Source of the DNA: Natronospirillum sp965602035
GTDB taxonomy: Bacteria; Pseudomonadota; Gammaproteobacteria; Pseudomonadales; Natronospirillaceae
Assembly (NCBI GenBank): GCA_965602035.1
Contig: OZ271919.1
Coordinates: forward strand, 1,302,001-1,366,000
Direction of reading: 5' to 3'
Length of the DNA stretch: 64,000 bases
Below are positions 34,319 to 43,245 of this stretch, piece after piece. How positions within the stretch are numbered: position 1 is the first letter of the stretch; each line of letters opens with the position of its first letter. The notes below the pieces were generated by a model. It was given only the letters and a program-made list of their open reading frames with translations. It was not told the origin of the DNA and searched no databases. The translations under genes were made by a program, and so were the position numbers.

Positions 34319-34341
34319 ATCTTCAGCTCCTGAATTTCGAT

Positions 34342-35607
34342 TTATGCATTATAGTACGTGGCGAAGAAATGATGGTTCAGCTTCGAGTCGAAGTAATGTT
34401 TTCGGTTGATCCAAACAAACCCGTCGCCCTTGGTTATAACCGCCACATCGATGGGGCCTCCCACTGACTCCGTGCCCTTGGTAACCTTTTTCCTGAAGGC
34501 AGACAGATTCACCAGGGTTTCTGCCATTTCTGCCAGTTCGTCTTTTGGCAAAGAATCGAGCATCTCTGTGATGGGGCCAATGTATCGCGCTCTCCGGAAC
34601 CCGTCAATTCGATCCATCATAGTTTCCAGGGCGCTTTCTCGGTTTTCTAGAAGCTCATTTCTGGCGTCAACTGATAATGAACTGGCAACATTGCTATTCA
34701 CAATGCTATCCAACGCAGCCTGTGCGGCTTTTTCGTATTCACTATCCAACATACGGTCAATACCAGCTACAAATGAATAGATAACATCCGACTGTGCAAA
34801 CGGTATAATGCTGGAGTTGAATTGATCATCACCTTTACAATTTGACTTGCCGGACTCGATCTCAAATTTATCGGTCGTTCCGAAGAAGCCTTCAATATTT
34901 AATGTAATGGCCTTAGGGAATAATTCATTTTCACCAAAGCCGGCGATAACGACACCAGATGAATCACCTAAAATCAGTGTACTGTGGAAATATTCGCACA
35001 GCGAGTTCCGGAGCGCCGCTTTTATATTGACGTCGAGCAACGGATAAACACCTTCCAATACCTCAGAGGCGACTCGGTCTATCTCGTTCCCATTCTTGGC
35101 ATCAAACTCTTCGATGCGTGTCTGATTTTCTCCCAGATCAATGTACCGACTAACTAGGTCAGAAAAACTCTGAATTGTGTCGGTAGCGATCTCTTTCGCC
35201 GACTCGTGGACCTCGCTCGAATCTAACGACCGGCCCGAGAGCGCTTTCACAACTGACTCTCTCAGGAGCAGGCAAATCTTACTTGCCACTTCTCTCAGCC
35301 CATCTGCGTGTAGTGCACTTGTATTCAGAAAACGCGTACGCAGGTACTCGACAAAGTCACTCGAATAGTCACTCAGGCTGGCGAATGACTCTGACCCAAG
35401 TTGCTCCCGATAACACTTGATCGCTGTTTCCCATGGAACTCCCATGATCAAGGAGTTTCCATAAATCATCACTCCGACCGGATGGTGCTTCGACAGCATG
35501 AAAAGCTTATTCACGGTGTTATAGACTTTGTCACCACCGATGGTCACTGCACTGTCCGCTGCCAAAGCAATGCCTATACGGTTCATCACCGCAACTTCCG
35601 TTGTCAT
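34342..35607 (-). CDS. Proteasome/HslV-like N-terminal-nucleophile hydrolase homologue
   Basis: 421 aa. After Met removal the N-terminus is TTEVAVMNRIGIALAADSAV. Numbering that Thr as 1 puts Thr1, Asp17 (in AADSAVT) and Lys33 (in TVNKLFML) exactly where proteasome beta subunits keep their catalytic Thr1-Asp17-Lys33. A glycine pair at 23-24 also fits. The protein is about twice the length of HslV or beta subunits; residues beyond ~190 are helical and I do not recognise them. AGGAAG precedes the ATG. There is no HslU or Mpa-type ATPase in the window. Moderate AT content and a position beside a defence gene suggest an acquired gene. Confidence 0.68.
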   Translation of the reverse strand: MTTEVAVMNRIGIALAADSAVTIGGDKVYNTVNKLFMLSKHHPVGVMIYGNSLIMGVPWETAIKCYREQLGSESFASLSDYSSDFVEYLRTRFLNTSALHADGLREVASKICLLLRESVVKALSGRSLDSSEVHESAKEIATDTIQSFSDLVSRYIDLGENQTRIEEFDAKNGNEIDRVASEVLEGVYPLLDVNIKAALRNSLCEYFHSTLILGDSSGVVIAGFGENELFPKAITLNIEGFFGTTDKFEIESGKSNCKGDDQFNSSIIPFAQSDVIYSFVAGIDRMLDSEYEKAAQAALDSIVNSNVASSLSVDARNELLENRESALETMMDRIDGFRRARYIGPITEMLDSLPKDELAEMAETLVNLSAFRKKVTKGTESVGGPIDVAVITKGDGFVWINRKHYFDSKLNHHFFATYYNA

Positions 35608-35700
35608 ATCGCTTCCTTGAAATTCTTATTCTGCTACCGATCTAAGCCTAGCACATCTACTCTCTAAATCGACTTCCCCTCAAGGTATAGACTTGTTTTC

Positions 35701-35775
35701 TGCGCGGCCAAGGCCGCCGCCTACAGGGGGCCGGTGGCGATCGCGCCATGCGCGCGTGCGAGCACGCTGCCTACA
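35701..35775. repeat. Degenerate REP-type repeats, family A
   Basis: GCGCGGCCAAGGCCGCCGCCTACAGG and a diverged partner CGTGCGAGCACGCTGCCTACAGG. These are the rightmost REP-like sequences of the window. Confidence 0.6.
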
Positions 35776-35778
35776 GGG

Positions 35779-36270
35779 TTAGAGCCCGAAATGATCCAGT
35801 ACGCGGCCATGAAGCGCTTTGAGTGGTAGGTTTTCTTGTGCCTGGTCCGGGGTGCTGGCGGTGTCCATGAAGTAGCCCAGTGTGTCGTGGTGCGCGTTCT
35901 TGATGGCAACTAAGACAACGTCCTGGTCAAAGTTGTGGTAGGTCGTGCCGTCGACGGTGATGTCGAACCCCTCGGGAATGTCATGCGGATAGGTAAGGGT
36001 CACGAACAGGCTGTCGCCACGGTTGTCCACTTCATCAAACAGCGGCATGCCGTTAGCCGCTCGAGCACTGCGCAGCGTGGCTGCCGCCTGCGTTGCCTGT
36101 TCGGAGGAGTCAAATTCCACCAGAAAATCCCGGGTCATGCGAGGCTGTACCCGGCGATGCGGCACACCGACCTCCTACAGCATTTCCAGCAGGGAGTCGG
36201 CTGACTTGGCTTTGGGTACATACCATTCCAGGTTCTTTGCCTCGCTCTGATAGGCCGACGAATTGCACAT
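35779..36270 (-). pseudogene. Decayed 3' gene remnant with in-frame amber codon
   Basis: From ATG 36270 the reverse strand reads MCNSSAYQSEAKNLEWYVPK to SADSLLEML, meets TAG at 36177-36175, and continues in the same frame as EVGVPHRRVQPRMTRDFLVE through NRGDSLFVTLTYP and GYFMDTAST to the stop at 35779. The protein flows smoothly across the stop, so it was one frame. The 5' part is missing. The look (MTRDFLVEF, GYFMDTA) is that of the C-terminal part of an alkaline-phosphatase/phosphodiesterase-like enzyme, but that assignment is tentative. Its 5' side ends at the dCTP-deaminase gene, as if replaced by it. Confidence 0.6.
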
Positions 36271-36415
36271 GTAGTGTACTGCACTTGCGCCCCGGAATTC
36301 AGGAAGAGCACGGAAAAGTCCGGCTGGTGCTATTTGCAAGTGGCAATGAAGAAGTGGAACAATCAATTACTATCGACTACCCTCAGGCATATCACTACTC
36401 GCAAGGAAGCTATTA

Positions 36416-37990
36416 ATGTCAGACGCCAATCAATCAGAACATCCCCCATCCGGAGAGCCATGCTTTTACGACCCAAAACCTGACCTTGTTGTAGGTGTCA
36501 TAGCGCCATTAGGGGCTGCGATTGCAGAATTAGTCCGCGAAGTATCTAATCATCTGCAAACATTAGGTTATCATTACGAGGAAATACGTGTAAGTTCTCT
36601 GCTGGATAATATAGGAAAAAGGAAAAATTCTGCGAATTCAAAAAATGAATTCAAGAGAATTTCCGAAAAGATGAATGCTGGGAATGCGATCCGGAAAGAC
36701 ACTGAACGATCCGATATACTTGCCCGTTTAGCAATCCACAAAATATCAAAAATTAGATCGGAGAAACAAGACTCAAGCAGCGATAGCACGGAAGGCACCG
36801 TTTACATCGTGAATTCGATTAAGACGCCTGATGAAGCTAATCTTTACCGAAACATATACGGCGGCGGCGCTATACTAATATCTGCTTACGAGCCAAAAGA
36901 AAGTCGATTCAACAGACTGTCGGTCAAAATTGGTCAAATTCCGAAGGACTTGCATCACCAGAACACCCGATCAGCATCACTCGATCAAATTGAACGCGAT
37001 CACTTAGAGGAAAACAACGAAGAATTCGGTCAAAAAGTGTCGGAAGCGTTCTCACTTGCTGATCTGGTTGTGAACACCAAATCTATTCCGGAAGTCAAAA
37101 GTTCTGTAAAACGGTTCTTCGATAGCTTCTTTGGGTATCCGTTTCATTCTCCGACGAAAGATGAATTTGGAATGTACCAGGCAAGGTTGGCTGCCCTTCG
37201 ATCGTTAGACATGTCGCGGCAAGTTGGGGCCGCAGTGCTGGATGACGATGGCTCAGTCGTTTCTCAGGGTCATAACGACATCCCTAAATTTGGAGGAGGT
37301 CAGTACTGGGAAGGTGAAAGTATAGATGGCCGGGACTATGCTCGCGGAGAGGACTATAGCGTCGTATTTCGTAAACATATTATCAGTGAAATTGTTTCCG
37401 GGCTTACGAGAAACGATATAATCTCGGAGGAATGGAGAGATGACCCCGATAAACTAATAGACTATCTATATAAGGGAGAAGGGAAGTCTGTCTGGTCTGA
37501 TTTTACAGTAAGCAACCTTCTGGAATTCGGCAGACCATTACATGCGGAAATGGCTGCGATTTTAGATGCCTCACGAAAAGGAATCCCGTTAACAGAGAAA
37601 ACACTGTATTGCACGACCTTCCCCTGCCATCTATGTGCCCGAATAATTATCGGCTCTGGAATTCGGAAGGTGGTTTATATGGAGCCGTATCACAAAAGTA
37701 AAACAGAGGTTATGTACACCGACTCAATTGACGTTGATCCAGATACACCAGTCGATTCGAAGGTTAATTTCACACCTTTTGTCGGTGTAGCACCTGAAAA
37801 GTTTGTTAAAATTTTTAGTTGGACCGGGAAGCGCCGAGACGCCGATGGAAAACCAAACAACTGGTCACCGGATACGAGTGAACCGAGAATAAAACGCTAT
37901 GTGGACACATATTTAAAGATCGAAAAAAGGTGTATTAAAGAAACTAAGTGGATCTTAAAAAGCAGAAACATAGAATATCGGTGGGAATAA
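36416..37990 (+). CDS. Anti-phage dCTP/dCMP deaminase (AvcD/DCD type)
   Basis: 524 aa. The N-terminal half is a P-loop-kinase-like domain starting LVVGVIAPLGAAIAELVREV, with a degraded G-x4-P-x-G loop as in the AvcD family. The C-terminal half is a zinc deaminase: His376-Ala-Glu in LHAEMAAILDASRKG and Cys404/Cys407 in FPCHLC. Such enzymes drain deoxycytidine nucleotides during phage infection. In Vibrio a small RNA just upstream restrains the enzyme; the 145-bp leader here could do the same. AAGGA precedes the ATG. The gene is distinctly AT-rich and its stop touches the end of the convergent glycosyltransferase gene. Confidence 0.88.
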   Translation: MSDANQSEHPPSGEPCFYDPKPDLVVGVIAPLGAAIAELVREVSNHLQTLGYHYEEIRVSSLLDNIGKRKNSANSKNEFKRISEKMNAGNAIRKDTERSDILARLAIHKISKIRSEKQDSSSDSTEGTVYIVNSIKTPDEANLYRNIYGGGAILISAYEPKESRFNRLSVKIGQIPKDLHHQNTRSASLDQIERDHLEENNEEFGQKVSEAFSLADLVVNTKSIPEVKSSVKRFFDSFFGYPFHSPTKDEFGMYQARLAALRSLDMSRQVGAAVLDDDGSVVSQGHNDIPKFGGGQYWEGESIDGRDYARGEDYSVVFRKHIISEIVSGLTRNDIISEEWRDDPDKLIDYLYKGEGKSVWSDFTVSNLLEFGRPLHAEMAAILDASRKGIPLTEKTLYCTTFPCHLCARIIIGSGIRKVVYMEPYHKSKTEVMYTDSIDVDPDTPVDSKVNFTPFVGVAPEKFVKIFSWTGKRRDADGKPNNWSPDTSEPRIKRYVDTYLKIEKRCIKETKWILKSRNIEYRWE

Positions 37991-39187
37991 CTATATTTCG
38001 AATCTCGATCGGCAAGCAGTAGAAGCTACCTCCCCCGCCATACTTTCCATAATGGCACTCCGCGCGTATTTCCGGGTGAATTCCGTGCGCGGTTGGGTGG
38101 CCAGTGTCAGCGCGTGAAACGCGCGTGCTCCGGCGTCGGCTTCGCAGGGTTGGAAGACGGTGGCGTTGTCGAGTTCGCTCTGTACGAACTCGGCGGCGTA
38201 GCCAGCAACACCGGCAAGTATGGGTTTGCCGAGGGCGCCGTATTCGAAGAGTTTGGAGGGAAGGACTTTGCGGAAGGCGTCGTAGTCGTTGAGGTGCAGG
38301 AAAAGTACGTCGGCGGCCTGGTATTCGGCGATGAGTTGTTCACGCGTCACGGGTGCGTGTATCGACACGTTATCCACGCATTTTTCAGCCAGGGCGTTTT
38401 CCAAAGCAGGTTTCCGGCCTCCATCACCGAAGATTCGGAATTCTGCTTTATCGGCCAGCGAAGTTGCGAGGTCCGGCAGTATTCTATGTAGGCCCTGCCC
38501 TTCCCCCAGATTGCCGGCATAAAGAATAACCGCTCGCCTTGATTCAAGCTGGTCAGTTGACGGACCAGTCGGCGCCGCATCGAGAAATGCCTGATCAATG
38601 CCGTTGGTGTAGTAAGAAAACACTCGCTCCGGGTAGCGGGCTTCAAAATAGGACCGAAAACCGCCGGATACCAGGTTAACCCGGGTGGCACTCCCTATGG
38701 CATACCGTTCCAGAGTACTGAAGACAGGTTTCAGCGCCCAAACCACCTTGGACGAAAGCACATCCTTGATGGTGTCGACGAAGATGTCCCGAATGTCCAG
38801 ATAGAGCGGCGCTTTCGCGCGCTTCGCCAGCCGTGCCCCTAACACTGCCGTCATCAGACGCGACGAACTAGCGTATACCAGGTCGTAGGACTTTCCCCGA
38901 GTAATGCGGTAGGCCGACCGTGCATAATCGATGAATGCGCGTGACTGGTCGAGCATACCGCTCTTGTGCGCGGGCAGTTGGATGCGGTGAATCGTCGCGT
39001 TGCCACGCTGCTCTTCTGCCTGAGCATCTGCCGCGAATGAGGCATACCGGTTCGGCAGTGTCGTGATGACATCGACGTGACTGTTGTCAGGCAGTATTGC
39101 CTGCAATTGTTCCAGCAATGCGGTATTGCGGAAGGACCCCGCCGACAGATCGGGTTCGAAGTAAAAACTCAGGAAAAGAACTCTCAA
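37991..39187 (-). CDS. Glycosyltransferase family 4
   Basis: 398 aa, GT-B fold. It begins MRVLFLSFYFEPDLSAGSFR, typical of WbuB-like GT4 enzymes, and has the donor-site region AVILYAGNLGEGQGLHRILP and FEYGALGKPILAGVAG (E-x7-E equivalent). The start is TTG at 39187, overlapping the previous stop. Last gene of the leftward operon with heparinase-like, wecB and wecC genes; probably transfers the HexNAcA or a downstream sugar. Confidence 0.88.
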   Translation of the reverse strand: MRVLFLSFYFEPDLSAGSFRNTALLEQLQAILPDNSHVDVITTLPNRYASFAADAQAEEQRGNATIHRIQLPAHKSGMLDQSRAFIDYARSAYRITRGKSYDLVYASSSRLMTAVLGARLAKRAKAPLYLDIRDIFVDTIKDVLSSKVVWALKPVFSTLERYAIGSATRVNLVSGGFRSYFEARYPERVFSYYTNGIDQAFLDAAPTGPSTDQLESRRAVILYAGNLGEGQGLHRILPDLATSLADKAEFRIFGDGGRKPALENALAEKCVDNVSIHAPVTREQLIAEYQAADVLFLHLNDYDAFRKVLPSKLFEYGALGKPILAGVAGYAAEFVQSELDNATVFQPCEADAGARAFHALTLATQPRTEFTRKYARSAIMESMAGEVASTACRSRFEI

Positions 39188-40860
39188 TCGTCACTCCAAC
39201 GGATGGTGGATGTCAGGGTGTCTCCGGACAGTGTCACCGAAATACAGGTGTTTTCCTGCGCTACTCCGAAGCCCCGGCACCAGTGGGAAGGAGTCAGGGC
39301 TACCGTCGCCGCGCCTTCAAACCTCAGGTGTAGATCGCGCTCATCCGACAACCGTAACCGGATTTCCATCTCGGACGATTGTTCGGCGGCCACTTCCTGA
39401 TGCAGGTAAAAACGCGCGACAGCCGCGCTCTTCACACCAACCACAGCATCCGTGATCTGTATGTCGGAATTGCGGAAATGCCACTGTCGTTGATGGGTCT
39501 GTTGTCCCTGGTAGCCCTGGCACTCACCGGAGACTATTAGGTCACCCTCCGACGGAGTTTCAATTACCGGCAATCGCACAGTGGCCCGCCGGGCCACCCG
39601 AAACCCGGACCAGATTTCTGACGAATTGTCGCCGTCGATTTCCACGGTACTGTGTGCCGTTGTACTGCGCTCGTACAACCGCTGTGCGCCGGCACCGTAC
39701 TGGGAAATACCCGAATTCACGATGACGCGCTGCCCAAACAGGCTTAGTTCAAAGCTCAGCGTATCGGCATGGGCGTGCCCTGGCTGGTAGTCCGGCTTGA
39801 TGGGCGCAACATTCAACAGCGCTTTGTGTCGATGTGTGTGTTCACTGACCACAACAAGCCCACTGTCTGTCAGGTGGATCGGCTGCCAGCCGTCCGTCGC
39901 AGACGTCGCCGGCACCGGGTCTGCCAGGTTGACACCCAACGCAGAAGCATAGCTCTCGATGTCAGACAGGCGCGGCGCAATACCCAGGGTCGCGTCGTTG
40001 AAAAAGCTGATGTCGCCGTCCGGGTGCACCATGGCACGCAACCAGCCAACCGCTTTCGCCAATACGCTGCGCCAGTTGTCGGCGCGAGCCGATAATTGGA
40101 GCACACCGCTCTGTTCCGCTAGTTGAATCAGATCGCACAGGTCCCAGGTGAGGATGGCGTGGTACATAGGCGAACGCTCAAAGTGTCCGCCGTCCTCCAG
40201 AAACTGCTCCGAGATTTCACGGTCCAGTATTTTCAGGCCGAGTTCCAGCCAGCGGTCGGCGTCTTCGCCCTTGAGAAAAGCACCCCCAAAGACCAGGGCC
40301 TTGCCATTAGCGAACAGGTGGTTTGCCAGAATGTGGTATTCCACCTGGCGAGAGAGGGCATCGAGCTGAGTGGCCAGGCTGTCCAGCCAACTTTGTTCAA
40401 TGGTCTCCTGTTTACTGAGCCATTTCACCCAGTTCACAATGCGCAACGACAGCGGGTAGGGTTCCCAACCATTACCCTGAGCGACCGGGTTCTCGGCAAT
40501 CCACCGATCCACCAGAGCGTGATTAAGGTCCACCTGCCGGACGGCGTCCAAACTGGTCAGATTATCCAGATAGTGGAGGTTATACAGCCAGAGTTTTTCG
40601 AACTGCGGATTATTCCAGTCCGATGCGGACCGGACCTCGCCACTCTGGTTCAGAAAGGTAAATGCCTGGCCGTCCCAGGTGGCCGGCGGCTGAAAGCCCG
40701 GGCCATTCCATGCGCATGATGCCCTTGCCCTGGCACCCTGATGTTCCCGGACACGAAGCGGCCGGATGCGGTACCAAAGTCGCCAGACAATCTGCTCTGC
40801 CTTCAGATGACGGACGGTATGAAACAGGCGAACTGCCTGAGCCAGGCGCTGGCGAATCAC
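39184..40860 (-). CDS. Heparinase II/III-like alginate-lyase family protein
   Basis: 558 aa without a signal peptide. An N-terminal alpha/alpha toroid (LWLYNLHYLDNL, EPYPLSLRIVNWVKWL, YHILANHLFANGKALVFGG, then FERSPMYHAILTWDL) is followed by a beta-rich heparinase II/III domain (YQPGHAHADTLSFELS, RSTTAHSTVEIDG). The family lyses or epimerises uronic-acid polymers; in polysaccharide loci it recurs beside WecB/WecC without a proven role. Overlaps both neighbours, so it is strictly co-translated. Confidence 0.9.
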   Translation of the reverse strand: MIRQRLAQAVRLFHTVRHLKAEQIVWRLWYRIRPLRVREHQGARARASCAWNGPGFQPPATWDGQAFTFLNQSGEVRSASDWNNPQFEKLWLYNLHYLDNLTSLDAVRQVDLNHALVDRWIAENPVAQGNGWEPYPLSLRIVNWVKWLSKQETIEQSWLDSLATQLDALSRQVEYHILANHLFANGKALVFGGAFLKGEDADRWLELGLKILDREISEQFLEDGGHFERSPMYHAILTWDLCDLIQLAEQSGVLQLSARADNWRSVLAKAVGWLRAMVHPDGDISFFNDATLGIAPRLSDIESYASALGVNLADPVPATSATDGWQPIHLTDSGLVVVSEHTHRHKALLNVAPIKPDYQPGHAHADTLSFELSLFGQRVIVNSGISQYGAGAQRLYERSTTAHSTVEIDGDNSSEIWSGFRVARRATVRLPVIETPSEGDLIVSGECQGYQGQQTHQRQWHFRNSDIQITDAVVGVKSAAVARFYLHQEVAAEQSSEMEIRLRLSDERDLHLRFEGAATVALTPSHWCRGFGVAQENTCISVTLSGDTLTSTIRWSDD

Positions 40861-42020
40861 GCCAGCCCCTGCAGGAACTCAACAATCCGCTGACTGGCCT
40901 TGCCGTCGCCATAGGGGTTATGGGCACGGGACATGCGCTTATAGAGCGCGTCGTCGTCCAGCAATGCCTGTACGGCGTCCACAATGCGGCTCGAATCCGC
41001 CCCAACCAGCTTCACCGTGCCGGCCTCCACAGCCTCAGGCCGTTCGGTAGTTTCCCGCATAACCAACACCGGTTTACCCATGCCGGGGGCTTCTTCCTGC
41101 ACACCGCCACTATCCGTGAGCACCAGATACGCCCTGGACATCAGGTAGACGAAGGGCTCATAGCCCAGGGGTTCTATCAGGTGCACATTCTCCAGTGACC
41201 CGAGCAAACGCTTCACGGGCTTCTGCACATTGGGGTTCAGGTGCACCGGGTAAACAAATTCAACGGTCGGGTTGGCTTCGGCCAGCGCTTTCAACGCCTG
41301 ACAGATGTTATCGAAGCCATTACCGAAGTTTTCCCGCCGGTGACCGGTAACCAGCACCGTTCGAGAATCAGACACATCCTTCACCAATCCGGCGTCACGC
41401 AGTGCTTGGCTGATCGACGCCTGCAGATCAGGTGACTGTTCAATTTTCGCTGACACCCAGTGCAGTGCATCAATCACCGTGTTTCCGGTCACATGTATCG
41501 CTTCCGGGTTCACCCCTTCCCGTAACAGGCTGTCCCGGTTCCGGGCCGTCGGGGCAAAATGGTAGCTTGCCAGACGCCCGGTCAATTGACGGTTGGCCTC
41601 TTCCGGCCAGGGCGACTTGAGGTCCCAGGTACGTAAGCCGGCTTCAACATGCCCCACAGAAATCTGCTCGTAAAACGCGGCCAGGGCGGCTGCGATGGTG
41701 GTGGTGGTATCACCGTGAACCAGTACGACATCCGGTTTAGCGTCTCGCAACACGTCACGCAGGCCGAGCAACACCTTGCTGGTTACATCGAACAAATCCT
41801 GCCCCGGTGCCATGACATCCAGGTCATAGTCAGGTTGTATACCAAACAGTTCCAGCACCTGATCCAGCATTTCGCGATGCTGTGCCGTTACGGCGACCTG
41901 AATCGACAGGTCAGGTGCCGACTCGATGGCTTTGACAACCGGTGCCATTTTGATGGCCTCCGGGCGGGTACCGAACACAGCCAAAACTTTCAGTGTTGCA
42001 GTGGATTCGCTTTGAGTCAT
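40857..42020 (-). CDS. wecB: UDP-N-acetylglucosamine 2-epimerase (non-hydrolysing)
   Basis: 387 aa. It converts UDP-GlcNAc to UDP-ManNAc. Motifs: LAVFGTRPEAIKMAPVVKAI at the N-terminus, VHGDTTTTIAAALAAFY, HVEAGLRTW, TGHRRENFG and LTDSGGVQEEAPGMGKPVLV. All active-site segments look complete. ATGA overlaps at both ends couple it to wecC and to the heparinase-like gene. Product goes to WecC. Confidence 0.96.
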   Translation of the reverse strand: MTQSESTATLKVLAVFGTRPEAIKMAPVVKAIESAPDLSIQVAVTAQHREMLDQVLELFGIQPDYDLDVMAPGQDLFDVTSKVLLGLRDVLRDAKPDVVLVHGDTTTTIAAALAAFYEQISVGHVEAGLRTWDLKSPWPEEANRQLTGRLASYHFAPTARNRDSLLREGVNPEAIHVTGNTVIDALHWVSAKIEQSPDLQASISQALRDAGLVKDVSDSRTVLVTGHRRENFGNGFDNICQALKALAEANPTVEFVYPVHLNPNVQKPVKRLLGSLENVHLIEPLGYEPFVYLMSRAYLVLTDSGGVQEEAPGMGKPVLVMRETTERPEAVEAGTVKLVGADSSRIVDAVQALLDDDALYKRMSRAHNPYGDGKASQRIVEFLQGLA

Positions 42021-43219
42021 GCCTGACTGACTCCACAGAAGTCCAGCGCCTCACCAGACACAGCCAGGTTTTTGAATTCCCTGTGGTTCACCAGCCAGCA
42101 AACAATATCCGCCTCAGCAGCAGCGTGCCGATATGGAGTGAGATCAATATCAATGTGCTCAGACAGGTTGGGCTCAACAGCCATAAGCCTCAGCCCGGCT
42201 TCCTGCAGCTTTTCGAACACCTCGACAGCAGGCGACTCACGCAGGTCATCGATATTAGGTTTGAACGCCAGACCCATACAGGCCACCACCGGCTCATGGC
42301 CATGCTGCGCCTTGAACTGCTCGGCCACATCAATGATCTTGCCGACCACCCAGTGCGTCTTGCGCAGATTCACCTCTCGCCCGGTCCGAATCAGGCGTGC
42401 GTCGTCTCCACCTTCATTAACGATGAACCAGGGGTCCACCGCAATGCAGTGCCCACCCACGCCGGTGCCCGGCTGCAGAATATTCACACGGGGATGGCGG
42501 TTAGCGAGGCGAATCAGCTCCCAGACATCGATACCGAACTTGTCGCACAACAGGGAAAGTTCGTTGGCAAAGGCAATGTTCACATCCCGGAAGCTGTTTT
42601 CCGTGAGCTTGGCCATTTCGGCCGTCCGCGCTTCCGTCACCAGGACCTCACCGGTGACAAAAGTGCGGTAGAAGGCGGCAACGGCTTCTCCCGCCTCCGG
42701 GGTCATGCCGCCCACAATGCGGTCGTTCTCCACCAATTCACGCATGATATGGCCCGGCAATACCCGTTCGGGGCAATGCGCAATATGGATCTGATCCGTA
42801 TCCACGCCTTCAGCCGCGAGCGTATCCCGGACTTTCTCCGTAGTGCCCACCGGCGAGGTGGATTCCAGAATCACCAGGTTGCCTGGCTGGACCACCGAGG
42901 CAATGGAGCGGGTCGCTGCCAATACGTAGTCCACATTGGGAACATAGCCGTCGTGGAAGGGTGTGGGCACCGCCAGAATGAACACATCCGCCGGCGACGG
43001 CTCCGTGCTGGCCGACAACCCGCCGGAACGCACTGCAGAACGTACGAAGGTGTCCAGATCCGGCTCCACAATGTGGATCCGGCCCTGATTGATGGTGTCC
43101 ACCACGGCTTGCGAGATATCAACGCCCTGTACCTGGTAGCCACGATTGGCGAGAAGTGCGCCGGAAGGCAGGCCAATATAGCCCAGGCCCAGAATACAAA
43201 CCGACTGGTTCGTCTGCAT
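42017..43219 (-). CDS. wecC: UDP-N-acetyl-D-mannosamine dehydrogenase
   Basis: 400 aa from ATG 43219 (AAGGA nine bases upstream); an in-frame start at 43249 overlaps the upstream gene and lacks a ribosome site. It oxidises UDP-ManNAc to UDP-ManNAcA in two NAD-dependent steps. The Rossmann motif is ILGLGYIGLPSGALLA, the catalytic Cys lies in GTGVGGHCIAVDPWF, and AFKPNIDDLRESPA is the C-terminal binding segment. Coupled to wecB. Confidence 0.95.
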   Translation of the reverse strand: MQTNQSVCILGLGYIGLPSGALLANRGYQVQGVDISQAVVDTINQGRIHIVEPDLDTFVRSAVRSGGLSASTEPSPADVFILAVPTPFHDGYVPNVDYVLAATRSIASVVQPGNLVILESTSPVGTTEKVRDTLAAEGVDTDQIHIAHCPERVLPGHIMRELVENDRIVGGMTPEAGEAVAAFYRTFVTGEVLVTEARTAEMAKLTENSFRDVNIAFANELSLLCDKFGIDVWELIRLANRHPRVNILQPGTGVGGHCIAVDPWFIVNEGGDDARLIRTGREVNLRKTHWVVGKIIDVAEQFKAQHGHEPVVACMGLAFKPNIDDLRESPAVEVFEKLQEAGLRLMAVEPNLSEHIDIDLTPYRHAAAEADIVCWLVNHREFKNLAVSGEALDFCGVSQA

Positions 43220-43245
43220 AAACGGAGTCCTTACTGACAACACGA

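Noticed and set aside
5159..35775. Repeats as a CRISPR array
   Set aside because: Units alternate in orientation, spacing is irregular, copies are scattered over 30 kb and no cas genes are present.
41993..43237. 414-codon rightward open frame
   Set aside because: Antisense shadow of wecC, His/Gln/Arg-rich with no recognisable motif.
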